A DNA stretch of 64,000 bases. Source: CAYYFX01 sp046330135. Its GTDB lineage: Bacteria > ARS69. Under the pieces are notes generated by a model. That model worked only from the letters and a program-made list of their open reading frames with translations, searched no databases and was not told the origin of the DNA. The stretch spans positions 12,676-76,675 of the forward strand of contig JAXLTI010000001.1 of NCBI GenBank assembly GCA_046330135.1, read 5' to 3'. Positions 29,001-36,907 of this stretch are shown in pieces. A program made the position numbers and the translations under genes. Each line of letters begins with the position of its first letter. Position 1 is the first letter of the stretch.

Positions 29001-31209
29001 CGCGGCGGTGCACCTCCATCTCGACGCTCGTGGCGACGGGCGCCCCGGAGAAGCTCGAGGCCTTGGCGACCAGCGTCGCCGCGTTGTCGGGCATCAGGAC
29101 CCAGGAGTTGGCGCGAACGGCGAGCGTGAACTCGCCACGGCTCGCGATCGTGCTCGCGCGCCCGGTGACGCTGCGGTTGCTCGCATCGGTGACGACGGCC
29201 TCGATCTGAAGGTGCATGTCGCCGGAGAGCGGGGGCACCACGAAGGACGCGAGCGCCGTACCGTCCGGGCCGAGCGTCGCGACGTTGCTCGCGACGAGCT
29301 GGCCGTAGCCTGCGTCGTAGTCCTCCCCTCCCCACTCGTAGTAGTCCGCATCGACGTCGAAGGGAGTCGCATACACGACCCAGCTCGCGCTGGTTCCGGA
29401 GAGCGGCGCGCCGAAGTGGTACTGCCCGCGGATCGTCAGGTTCACCGAATCGCCGGGCGAGTACCGATCGCGATCGGTCGCGACCTCGACCTTGAACTCG
29501 GGCTTCCGGTACTCGAACACCTTGAAGTTGCCCGTCGCCGTCTCGCCCCGATGGTCCACCTCGATCTCGTAGAGGCCGAGCGGCGGCTCGCTTCCGAGCT
29601 CGAGGTTCCCGGTGATCGATCCCATCGCGGTCAAGGTCTCGGCGCTCTCCGAGAGGAGCTGGCCCTGGGAGTCGCGGACGCGCACCGTCACCGGCTCGCC
29701 GCCCGGGACGGCGTGGCCCTCCTCGGTCTCGCGACGCACGATCGCCTTCCAGTAGACGTGCTGCCCGGGACGATAGACGGGGCGATCCGTGTAGACGTAG
29801 GCCTTGAGCGTGCCGGTGGCTCCGGGCGCCAGCGGCGCCGCGACGTGGGCGATCTCGGCACCGTCGTCCGCGGTCACCTCCACGTTCTCGGCCTCGGTGG
29901 TGGTCGCGCGGAAGAGCCCGGAGGCATCGGACGTGCCGGAGGACCCTGCCCCGTCGGCCGAACCGACGCGGACGCGCACGCCCGGATAGGGCGCGCCGGT
30001 CCCGAGATGGACAGCCCACGCGAGGACCTCGCCCGGGGCCCGCTTCACGATGAGGCCGAGATCGGAGATCAGGATCGGCAGCGTCCTCGGTCCGGCGGGC
30101 CCGGTCACCACGACGAGGTAGGCGCCCGGCGCCTTGAGCGGGATCGGGAGCTCCTCGTACTTCCAGGACATCGGACGCTTGTAGGCGATGGCGTGATCGA
30201 TCGCGAAGACGGGCTTCGCTCCCTCCGGCGGCTGGCTCGGGATCGAGAAGTGCGCGCTCGCGTCCACGAGCGAGTCCATCGGCACCGCGTAGGCCTCCAC
30301 CCGCACCTTGTCGATCCGGAGCGAGCGCAGGCTCACCGTCACCTTCTCCTTGTGCGCGAACACGCGGCGGTTGGAGAAGACCTCCATCTGCGGCGGCAGC
30401 GGCTCCATCACGACCTTCAGGGCCTCGCCGCGACCCGTGTCGATGTCCCTGATGGAAGCGTTGTCGAGCCCTTCGGCCCAGAAGTTGACGCTGTAGCGGC
30501 CCGGGACGAGGTTCGAGATCCTGAAGGAGCCGTCGGCGCCGCTCACCGTGTAGCCGTAACCCGGTCCCTGGGTGGTGGCGATCGAGACGCGCGAGACGGG
30601 ACGACCGTCGGGCAACGTCACGATGCCCCGGATCTCCTGCCCGCGCGTCAGCTCGAAGCGCTGCGAAGCGGTGCCGCCGCTCTGTATGACCGCCTGCTGG
30701 CCCATGGGAGCGACGAATCCCTTCCAGTCGACGTACACGCTGTAGGCGCCGGGCGGCAGGCCGGCGATCTCGAACGTGCCGTCGGATGCGGTCGTCGCTT
30801 CGGCGGAGATGGGACCGTGGGCGGTCACGCGGCGCTTCGCCACGGGAGCGCCGTCGCAGACGACGACCCCCGTGATGCGAGCCTCGCGGAAGAGCTGGAG
30901 CGTCGCTCCCTTCAGGCCCTGGATCTGGTGGGAGAACGGATGGGGCCCCGACGCGGTCCGCCCGAAGCCTTTCGCGCGCACCTCGATCGTGAACGACCCT
31001 TCCAGATCGGACGGGACTTGGATGCGCCCCGAGGCATCGGTCGACGTCGTCACGGGCTTCGCTGCGGTCTCCGGCCGGAGCGTCACAGACGCACCGGCGA
31101 TCGGCGTGCCGTCGTCGCCGGACACGACGAACCAGTCGGCGTCGCCCGCGAGCGCGAGCGGTGAGGACGAGGCAAGAACGAGAAAGAGCAGCGTGCGGAG
31201 ACTCTTCAT
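26089..31209 (-). CDS. Bacterial alpha-2-macroglobulin with N-terminal carboxypeptidase-regulatory-like repeats
   Basis: The 1706-residue exported protein starts at 31209 (signal peptide MKSLRTLLFLVLASSSPLALA, no lipobox). Three CarboxypepD_reg-like beta domains come first (about residues 25-300). Macroglobulin domains follow (YTDRPVYRPGQHVYWKAIVR near 480), then the A2M region (FKDTAFWAPSLATDATGHAR) and the thioester motif GCAEQ at about residue 1222 in the alpha-toroid. Such proteins trap proteases in the periplasm through a Cys-Gln thioester. No penicillin-binding-protein partner (PbpC) is adjacent, unlike enterobacterial operons. The ATG overlaps the AMMECR1 stop as ATGA. The open frame runs on to 32553, but that upstream part is a shadow of two other genes. 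Confidence 0.92.
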   Translation of the reverse strand: MKSLRTLLFLVLASSSPLALAGDADWFVVSGDDGTPIAGASVTLRPETAAKPVTTSTDASGRIQVPSDLEGSFTIEVRAKGFGRTASGPHPFSHQIQGLKGATLQLFREARITGVVVCDGAPVAKRRVTAHGPISAEATTASDGTFEIAGLPPGAYSVYVDWKGFVAPMGQQAVIQSGGTASQRFELTRGQEIRGIVTLPDGRPVSRVSIATTQGPGYGYTVSGADGSFRISNLVPGRYSVNFWAEGLDNASIRDIDTGRGEALKVVMEPLPPQMEVFSNRRVFAHKEKVTVSLRSLRIDKVRVEAYAVPMDSLVDASAHFSIPSQPPEGAKPVFAIDHAIAYKRPMSWKYEELPIPLKAPGAYLVVVTGPAGPRTLPILISDLGLIVKRAPGEVLAWAVHLGTGAPYPGVRVRVGSADGAGSSGTSDASGLFRATTTEAENVEVTADDGAEIAHVAAPLAPGATGTLKAYVYTDRPVYRPGQHVYWKAIVRRETEEGHAVPGGEPVTVRVRDSQGQLLSESAETLTAMGSITGNLELGSEPPLGLYEIEVDHRGETATGNFKVFEYRKPEFKVEVATDRDRYSPGDSVNLTIRGQYHFGAPLSGTSASWVVYATPFDVDADYYEWGGEDYDAGYGQLVASNVATLGPDGTALASFVVPPLSGDMHLQIEAVVTDASNRSVTGRASTIASRGEFTLAVRANSWVLMPDNAATLVAKASSFSGAPVATSVEMEVHRRAWDSTGRRWTDGVAFRDGAHTSGDGVATIATPPLSQGYYSVVATAHDAGGRAIQARSWFWVADRDWGGVAEEVGALEIVPDKASYKPGEMARVLIHGVPPNGTVLVTEERDRVASAQVLSAHGSMLLVEVPITEADAPNIYLAASTVFQGTHKVRAVPIHVTSSARSLSIAVTPDRPTYRPGDRATVDVAVTDGYGRPVAAEVSLGVVDEAIYQISEELAPDIFKFFHGQRPNRVSTVYSFEQSLQGGADKDSKERSRRNFKDTAFWAPSLATDATGHARVTFDWPDNLTTWRFTARAVTRDTAVGWVKTTALVTKELVSRIHAPRFFTSGDRVEVTVVCNDRSAKPRQLAVSLKAEGAGVLDGSSTQDRAAGPSAEERFSWTLRVNGPGAVRLSARVRDAASASERPEDNEDAMEITLPVVPFGKPFTVVANGTLDDGRPEDEVSLLVPAGAIPQSVKTGVTLNPGVASVAFSSLDDLIGYPYGCAEQTMSRFLPTVIATQVASSMGASLGPKAGEVPRMVAQGTQKLYGYQHQDGGWGWWTDDATHPYMTAYVTWGLWNAKKAGYPIDADRLERGLVSTEAQLSAETDPNTRAFMLHTLAVAGRADRDAAIALFAERAKLSDYGRGLLITVLSSAGERERAATLRSELEARANLGGATEKPGSAELAHWEAETFEHGWMKNSVEATAYAMRGILASDPGSAAADRAARWLVLNRKGTSWHTTKDSAAAVFALMDFTQKREPEPNARLALRVDGKKAQQVTFKGWSTAGTQAPIALPALASGSHKLTIERDGKGRVFYAARVTGVTEAASIAPEGSALRVTRAYRIAERVPEGPGRFRIDTRPVNGPIVAGTLIQVELTIAAGEDTEYVMVEDPLPAGFEVESEEKPPAPECEECEDWGEELPYSHREDRDEKVAFFETSLAKGSLTLTYLMKAETAGSFRVLPTRVEAMYTPGVEGHGASDAFEVLAR

Positions 31210-31812
31210 GGCAAACCTCGCGACACGAGGGTGAGGGTGCGGAAGCGGAATGCGGTGACGGGTTCGGCGGGGCCGATGCCGGCCTTGGCGAGCGTCTCGC
31301 TCATCTCCCACGACGCCGTCCGCGCCTCCCCCGGCAGCAGCACGGCGCTCTTGCCGCCGGAGGTGACGAGGAGGCCGAAGCGGTCGGGATCGACGGTGCG
31401 CCAGTCGGCGATGGGCTCCGCGGGGAGCGTGAGGGAGACGATGACGGTGAGGCGATCGACCTCGGACGGCTTCACCGGAAGCGACCTCAGATCGCGGGCG
31501 GCAGCGCCCTGGGCGGCAGAGATGATGCGCTCCTCGAGAGTGCCCTCGCCGTCGAGCGTCCCGTAGCAGCCGCGCACGCCCTTCCTGCCGACGAGGGTCA
31601 CGAAGACTCCGCACGCGACGTGACGAGGCGCGCCTCGGGCGCCGCAACCGGCTTGCCGCGTGCGATCGCGCCGACGGTCTCCGCGCGAGCGAGGCGATCC
31701 GATCCTCGTCTGCGTGGGAAAGCGCATCGCGGAGGCGCGCCACGTCGGCGGTGTCGGCCGCGAGGAGCGGCCGCGCGAGCACGAGCAGGGCGGCGAGCGC
31801 GGCGCGCTTCAC
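31206..31812 (-). pseudogene. AMMECR1-domain protein, coding sequence spread over three frames
   Basis: A GTG at 31812 (GTGA overlap with vanW) begins a signal-peptide-like segment (VKRAALAALLVLARPLLAA) and helix (VARLRDALSHADEDRIASLAR). The frame then shifts near 31684 to ETVGAIARGKPVAAPEARL and again near 31619 to CGVFVTLVGRKGVRGCYG, the AMMECR1 hallmark. It continues to SEVDRLTVIVSL and ends at 31206. Two single-base additions restore a 202-residue protein of normal size. AMMECR1 domains occur alone or with Memo and the radical SAM enzyme AmrS; an AmrS gene lies at 39488-40618. The signal peptide implies an exported version. Confidence 0.8.
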
Positions 31813-32492
31813 CGGTAGACGTCCCGGCTCAGGAGCTCCGGGGGAGCGTCCTGGCCGCCGCGCGTCGTGACGCGGTAGGTGACGACCTCGAGGGGATCCT
31901 GCGACAGCGTGCGCGTCTCGATCGTCGCCGCGACGCCGCTCGGCGTGACGCCGAAGATCCCCACCAGGATGCTGTCGCCGATGACGCGCGCGCGGATCTC
32001 GACCGGCTGGTCCAGATCGTTGCGGACCTTGAGGTCCTTGTGGAAACGGGCGACGGTCGCATCGCGGCCGGGCGCCACGTAGTGGGACGGCCGCGCGTGC
32101 GGATGACGCTCGACGATCGCGAGGCCCGCAGCAAGCGCTGCGTTGTAGAGCGTCGTGGAGAGCTGGCAGACGCCGCCCGCCGGCGCCATCTCCTTCTCGC
32201 CGTCGAGGATCGCCGGGGCCAGGAGGTAGCCGTCGCCGATCCTGCGCGGGCCCACCGTCGCATCGAAGGACAGCGTGGCGCCTGGCTCGATGCAGGCGCC
32301 ATCGAGACGCGAGGCGGCGATCTCGATGTTCGCGGAGCGCGCAGGCTGCTCGACGTCGAGCCTCGTCGCGAAGGACGCAAGGGGCATCGAGAGGTGCCCG
32401 TCGTCCTCCGCTCGCACCGGCGCGGCGATCGCCGTGAGCGAGATCACCGCGATCACCATGCCTGCCTCGCGTCCGTTCTTCGTCGTCCTCAT
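31809..32492 (-). CDS. VanW-family secreted protein
   Basis: This 227-residue protein starts at ATG 32492 with a signal peptide (MRTTKNGREAGMVIAVISLT, cleavage near APVRA). It carries the VanW core: ANIEIAASRLDGACIEPGATLSF, GGVCQLSTTLYNAALAAGL, HPHARPSHYVAPGRDATV. The GGVCQ cysteine and the HxRPS(H/Y) motif are conserved in the family, which is linked to glycopeptide-resistance clusters and to peptidoglycan remodelling but has no proven activity. It is the first gene of the VanW - AMMECR1 - A2M set, with its stop overlapping the next start. Confidence 0.88.
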   Translation of the reverse strand: MRTTKNGREAGMVIAVISLTAIAAPVRAEDDGHLSMPLASFATRLDVEQPARSANIEIAASRLDGACIEPGATLSFDATVGPRRIGDGYLLAPAILDGEKEMAPAGGVCQLSTTLYNAALAAGLAIVERHPHARPSHYVAPGRDATVARFHKDLKVRNDLDQPVEIRARVIGDSILVGIFGVTPSGVAATIETRTLSQDPLEVVTYRVTTRGGQDAPPELLSRDVYR

Positions 32493-32694
32493 CCGTGTCG
32501 TGCCTCGTGGCAGCGAGGTGCAAGCGGAGGGCCACGCCCTTGCAGTGCCGCAAGTGACGCCTCGACAGCGCTTCCAGCGGGCGGCGGCGCGCCCATCGTG
32601 GCCGGGACGGGCCGCGCGCACACAGGGCGTGTCGCTCCGCCCACGGAGGATCGATAATGAACCGGGCGAGTCAGACGCCCACGAAGGAGCCCCG

Positions 32695-33474
32695 ATGGGA
32701 ACAAAGGTCCTGGTGCCCGCGCTCGCCGTGATCCTCGCCACACCGCTCGCCTCCGCGGCGGGGAAGTCCGAGAGCTACTCCGACCGGGACGTCATGACCA
32801 ACATCGACGTCCTCGACCTGGTGAAGGCCGGCATCTCGGAGGAGGTCATCCTCACGAAGATCGCCGCCTCGCACGTGGAGTTCGACACGTCGACGGACGC
32901 GATCCTCCGCCTGAAGAAGGCCGGGGTTCCCGAGTCGGTCATCTCCGCGATGATCCTCCGCGAGAACGGAGAGCCGCCGGCGCGCTCGGATGGGGAAAGC
33001 GCCCGGATCCCTCCTTACGCCGGCATCGGATCGCCGCTGCCGGTGCGGCTCAAGACGGCCGCCGGAACGCAGACCCTCAAGGGGACGCTGCCGCGCGACC
33101 GCTACGTGAACGCCGTGGTCGCCATGTTGTGGTTCAAGCGCATGAAGGGCGAGGAGTCGCAGGTCCAGATCGACGACAACCGGCCGACCCTCGTGGTCCC
33201 GAAGTCCGTGGGCGGCGTCAACACCAACCTCTCGGGCACGTTCTTCATCAAGTTCGACATCGACCACGACGACGAGGTGCGCGACTTCCGCATCGACTGG
33301 GGAACGCCCTTCAAGTTCGTCACCGACATGACGCCGGACGAGGACTACCTCGTGAAGTACGACGCCGTCGAGAACGGATCCGACATCGAGATCACGCCCG
33401 CCAAGGCGCTCAAGAAGGGCTGCTACGGGCTCATGGACGAGCGCGGGTACATCTACGATTTCGACGTGAGGTGA
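32695..33474 (+). CDS. Exported protein of unknown function
   Basis: The 259-residue product begins at ATG 32695, after a GAAGGAG ribosome site, with a signal peptide (MGTKVLVPALAVILATPLAS). Residues 40-90 (MTNIDVLDLVKAGISEEVIL, FDTSTDAILRLKKAGVPESV) form two helix-turn repeats of a type seen in many Acidobacteriota exported proteins. The C-terminal half is beta-rich. Function is unrecognised. It is divergent from vanW (203-bp shared upstream region) and couples by GTGA overlap to the next gene. Confidence 0.7.
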   Translation: MGTKVLVPALAVILATPLASAAGKSESYSDRDVMTNIDVLDLVKAGISEEVILTKIAASHVEFDTSTDAILRLKKAGVPESVISAMILRENGEPPARSDGESARIPPYAGIGSPLPVRLKTAAGTQTLKGTLPRDRYVNAVVAMLWFKRMKGEESQVQIDDNRPTLVVPKSVGGVNTNLSGTFFIKFDIDHDDEVRDFRIDWGTPFKFVTDMTPDEDYLVKYDAVENGSDIEITPAKALKKGCYGLMDERGYIYDFDVR

Positions 33475-33692
33475 CGGTGACCCCGCGGCGAGGCTCGCGC
33501 GAGCAGTACCAGGAGTTCGGAGCGACGGAGCTCTACTGCCCGCGCTGCCGCGCGTCCATGCCGGTCAGGCGGCGCCTGCTGCTCGTGCTCCCGGAGGGCG
33601 ACAAGTACGAGTATGCGTGCTCACGCTGCGGGACGAGCCTCGCGACGCAGCTCGACCGAGATCCCAACCGCGGGCGGATCCTGATCCCGTGA
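33471..33692 (+). CDS. Small zinc-ribbon protein
   Basis: A 73-residue protein with two CxxC knuckles (YCPRCRAS and ACSRCGTS) 30 residues apart, typical of a one-zinc ribbon. The GTG at 33471 overlaps the previous stop as GTGA; a second GTG at 33477 is possible. It probably acts in the cytoplasm as a structural or regulatory factor. Its own stop overlaps the next GTG, so three genes are translationally chained. Confidence 0.7.
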   Translation: MTVTPRRGSREQYQEFGATELYCPRCRASMPVRRRLLLVLPEGDKYEYACSRCGTSLATQLDRDPNRGRILIP

Positions 33693-34750
33693 CGAGGCCC
33701 CGAGCGGGCCGGATCGTCTCCGTCGACGTGATGCGCGGCGCGACCATCGCCGCGATGGTGATCGTCAACAACCCGGGGAGCTGGGTCCACGTCTTCGGGC
33801 CGCTCTCCCACGCGCCCTGGCACGGCTGCACCCCGACCGATCTCATCTTCCCGTTCTTCCTCTTCGTCGCGGGGGTGAGCGCGGGCATCGCGCTGCCGGG
33901 AGCGGCGCATCCCGCGCCCCGCATCCTGCGGCGCGTCGCCATCCTCTTCGCGCTCGGGCTGCTCCTCAACGGGTTCCCGGGCTATCACCTCGCGACCCTG
34001 CGCGTGATGGGCGTGCTCCAGCGCATCGCCGTCTGCTACGGGCTCGCGAGCATCGCCGTCCTCACGCTCCCGCGGGTTGGCCAGGCCGCCCTCGCGGCCG
34101 TGCTGCTGCTCGCGTACTGGGCGATGCTCGCGGCTGTCCCGGCTCCGGGGCATCCGCCCTTCGACCTCACCCGGGACGGATGCCTTCCGGGATTCGTCGA
34201 TCGCGCCGTGCTCGGAAGGAACCACCTCTGGGAGCAAGGACCTATCGACCCCGAGGGAATCCTCTCCACGATCTCGGCGCTCGGCACCACGCTCTGTGGT
34301 TGCGTCGCGGGCGCGCTGCTGCGCGAAGGAGCCACCGCGTCGCGCGCTATCGCCTTCTCGCTCGCCGGCGCGGGCGCGACCGCGGCCGGTTGGGTCTGGT
34401 CTCGCATCCTGCCGCTCAACAAGTCGCTATGGACGAGCTCTTACGCGCTCTTCACCGCCGGCATCGCGCTGCTGGCGCTCGCGGTCGCCATCCTCCTCTT
34501 CGACCTGGGCGCGTCAAGGCGTCTCGCCATGCCGTTCGAGGTGTTCGGCCGGAACGCGATCCTGCTCTTCGTCGGCTCGGGAGTCCTGGCGCGCTTGATC
34601 GGTCGTCCCCGTGCGTTCGTCTTCAAGCACGCGCTCGCACCACTCCTCGGTCCTCTGGCCGGCTCGCTGGCCTGGGCGATCCTCCTGCTACTGCTCTACT
34701 GGCTCCTGCTCCTGCCGCTCTACAGAAGACGCGGCTTTCTGGTCCTGTAG
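33689..34750 (+). CDS. NagX / heparan-alpha-glucosaminide N-acetyltransferase-like membrane protein
   Basis: The 353-residue polytopic protein has about 10 membrane segments. It opens with RIVSVDVMRGATIAAMVIVN and PTDLIFPFFLFVAGVSAGIA, the signature of the DUF5009/NagX/HGSNAT family, which acetylates or transports amino sugars across membranes. Further family marks are VLQRIAVCYGLAS and DPEGILSTISALGTTLCG. The GTG at 33689 overlaps the zinc-ribbon stop. The 3' end overlaps a convergent gene by 31 bp. Confidence 0.85.
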   Translation: MTRPRAGRIVSVDVMRGATIAAMVIVNNPGSWVHVFGPLSHAPWHGCTPTDLIFPFFLFVAGVSAGIALPGAAHPAPRILRRVAILFALGLLLNGFPGYHLATLRVMGVLQRIAVCYGLASIAVLTLPRVGQAALAAVLLLAYWAMLAAVPAPGHPPFDLTRDGCLPGFVDRAVLGRNHLWEQGPIDPEGILSTISALGTTLCGCVAGALLREGATASRAIAFSLAGAGATAAGWVWSRILPLNKSLWTSSYALFTAGIALLALAVAILLFDLGASRRLAMPFEVFGRNAILLFVGSGVLARLIGRPRAFVFKHALAPLLGPLAGSLAWAILLLLLYWLLLLPLYRRRGFLVL

Positions 34751-36903
34751 GACAGGGCGGTTGCCGTCGCCGCGGCGGCCAGCGTTCCCCAGCTCAGCGC
34801 GAGGAGCCATGGATACCCAAAGGGACGATAGCGGAACGCGATCAGGCTACACGGGCCGTCGACCCGGACTGCCCGGAAGACGAAGTTCCCGCCCCAGACC
34901 TCGACCGGAGCGCCGTCGACACTGGCGCGCCAGCCCGGCGCCCATCGATCCGTCACAAGCACCCAGCCTGGGCCGGGCGTCCAGACGCGGAGGGCGAGCT
35001 CGTCCGGTGAGGAGACCTGGACCTCGGCCGGCACGCGCATGGCGACGCCTCGCCGCCGAACCCCCGTTGCCTCCCCGTCGCGGCTCGCGTGGTCCTCGGG
35101 CGGCGATGAGTCCTCGCCGCACATCTGCCGCGGCGCGTGGATGACGATCCTCGGTTCTCCCGATTCGACCCCCGAGAGCCACTCTTCGAATTCGCGCTCC
35201 GTGCGCGCCACCGACGCCGCATCCGGCGTGAACCAGAACCTGTCCCTTCCCGTGGCGAACGCCACGGCGCCGGGGCATCCGACCATGCCGGAGTGGAACC
35301 GGTTCGAGAACGGCGTGTAGGCGTCGAACACCTCGACCTTCGCAGAGAGGTTTTGATTGCTCTGCGGCACTCCGGGTTCTCGCCGCCACGCTGGAATGCG
35401 CTCGATGCTCACCTCTCGGACATCCGGCGACCAGATCGTCCGGGTGTCCCTCCTCCGCGGGACTCGACGCCCGATCAGGTCCATGGACGCGTGGCCCGCC
35501 ACGAGCGCGTCTGCGGAGGCAAGCGCGAGAAGGCAGCCGATGGCGACGCCGCGCCTGCCGGTCATCGCGAGCGACACGAGCGCTGCGCCCCCCAGCCAGG
35601 CGACGATCGCGGTCACGATCGCCGAAACCGGGAGCGCGCGTCCCGCGGACGATCCCAGCACGGTCGCACTTGTGACGAGCGTGACGATGGCGACGGCGTA
35701 CAAGACGCCGCTCGCGATCCTGCGCGTCGTTTCCGACCCACCCCTGAGCCGGACGACGACCTCGCCCCCCCGCATGCCGAGAACGGTGAGGGACACGATC
35801 CAGAAGTAGCGAAACGTCGCCGAGTGCTGGATGTATCGAAACGGCGGCAGACCGTCATAGAGCCACCCACGGACCGGGAGCGCCCTGCCCAGGCTGCACG
35901 CGAGGAAGAACGCTCCGGTGGCGAACAAGGTCCGGTCCCGCGCATCACCGAAGGCGACGGCCAGCGATGCGAGGAGAAGGGCGATCGGTCCAAGGTAGAC
36001 GCTCGCCATGCCGGGTCCGGTGTAACTCCAGAGGCGAGGCATCGATAGCTTCAACGGCGCCACGTACGGGCTGGCCGCGGTGGCGAGCGCCTCGGGGTGA
36101 AGCGCGTTGAAAGACACGGCGGGAGCGCGCCTGAGGGGTCCGGCCCGATCGCTGTACCCGACTGCCTCGCGCGAGAACCCGACGTAGACCGGCGAGAGAA
36201 CCGCAACCCCGATGCCTGCGAAGAGGACGAGCGACCGCAGGGAACGCCATGCCGTCTCGCGGCCACCCTGGACAGAGGAGGCTCCGAGCCATGCGACGCA
36301 ATACACCGCGGTGAGAACGACGACGGTGGGGTGCCCGGCAAGCCCCGCCGCGCCCCAGAGAGCGCCCGCTTCCACTGATGGCAGCACCCGCCCATCCCGG
36401 GAAGCTCTGTCCAGGCGCCAGAGGATCCACGGCAGAAAGGCGAACCCGTGGACGTACGAGGTGTGCTGGGCGCATCCCACGTAGAGCCCGGAGAAGAGCA
36501 AGGCCAAGGCTGCAACGACTGCTGCCCACGCCGGCGCTCCCAGGGCCCGCCCGAGGACGAGCATCCCCAGCGCGCCGGCGAGCCAGAGCACCAGCCAGTA
36601 GGCGACGAATCCTCCAGCGCTCGGCCCCAGGAGCGCGGAGAGGGCGATGGTGGTCGGCGCCACCGATCCTGTCTGCGGATCGACGTAGTCTGGCGTTCCG
36701 CAGTTGCTCCAAGGATTCCAGAGACGGAGCCGCATCGCTCTCGCGAAGTCGGCGGCGAGACCGTGCTCCGGAGCGAAGAACGTCTGGGCGTCCCAGTGGG
36801 GCGCGATCCGGCCGGACCATACCTCCACCGTGCCGGCAAGAAACACGGCGGCAACAGCGCATGCGCCGAAGAGCCACGAGCGGGTGTCGGTCGGATGGCT
36901 CAT
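34720..36903 (-). CDS. YfhO-like polytopic membrane protein
   Basis: This 727-residue protein has about 12 hydrophobic segments and a large loop near the N-terminus (WNPWSNCGTPDYVDPQTGSV) that resembles the catalytic loop of GT-C-type glycosyltransferases. The C-terminal soluble region ends with WVLVTDRWAPGWRASVDGAP, a YfhO hallmark. YfhO proteins add or move sugars on surface polymers. ATG 36903 lies 4 nt behind the MBOAT stop, so they are co-translated. The frame extends to 37071 only as a shadow. Confidence 0.82.
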   Translation of the reverse strand: MSHPTDTRSWLFGACAVAAVFLAGTVEVWSGRIAPHWDAQTFFAPEHGLAADFARAMRLRLWNPWSNCGTPDYVDPQTGSVAPTTIALSALLGPSAGGFVAYWLVLWLAGALGMLVLGRALGAPAWAAVVAALALLFSGLYVGCAQHTSYVHGFAFLPWILWRLDRASRDGRVLPSVEAGALWGAAGLAGHPTVVVLTAVYCVAWLGASSVQGGRETAWRSLRSLVLFAGIGVAVLSPVYVGFSREAVGYSDRAGPLRRAPAVSFNALHPEALATAASPYVAPLKLSMPRLWSYTGPGMASVYLGPIALLLASLAVAFGDARDRTLFATGAFFLACSLGRALPVRGWLYDGLPPFRYIQHSATFRYFWIVSLTVLGMRGGEVVVRLRGGSETTRRIASGVLYAVAIVTLVTSATVLGSSAGRALPVSAIVTAIVAWLGGAALVSLAMTGRRGVAIGCLLALASADALVAGHASMDLIGRRVPRRRDTRTIWSPDVREVSIERIPAWRREPGVPQSNQNLSAKVEVFDAYTPFSNRFHSGMVGCPGAVAFATGRDRFWFTPDAASVARTEREFEEWLSGVESGEPRIVIHAPRQMCGEDSSPPEDHASRDGEATGVRRRGVAMRVPAEVQVSSPDELALRVWTPGPGWVLVTDRWAPGWRASVDGAPVEVWGGNFVFRAVRVDGPCSLIAFRYRPFGYPWLLALSWGTLAAAATATALSYRTRKPRLL

Positions 36904-36907
36904 GCGC

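Noticed and set aside
26125..31164. A 1679-residue open frame on the plus strand
   Set aside because: It is the mirror image of the alpha-2-macroglobulin gene with Arg- and Asp-rich nonsense; no domains.
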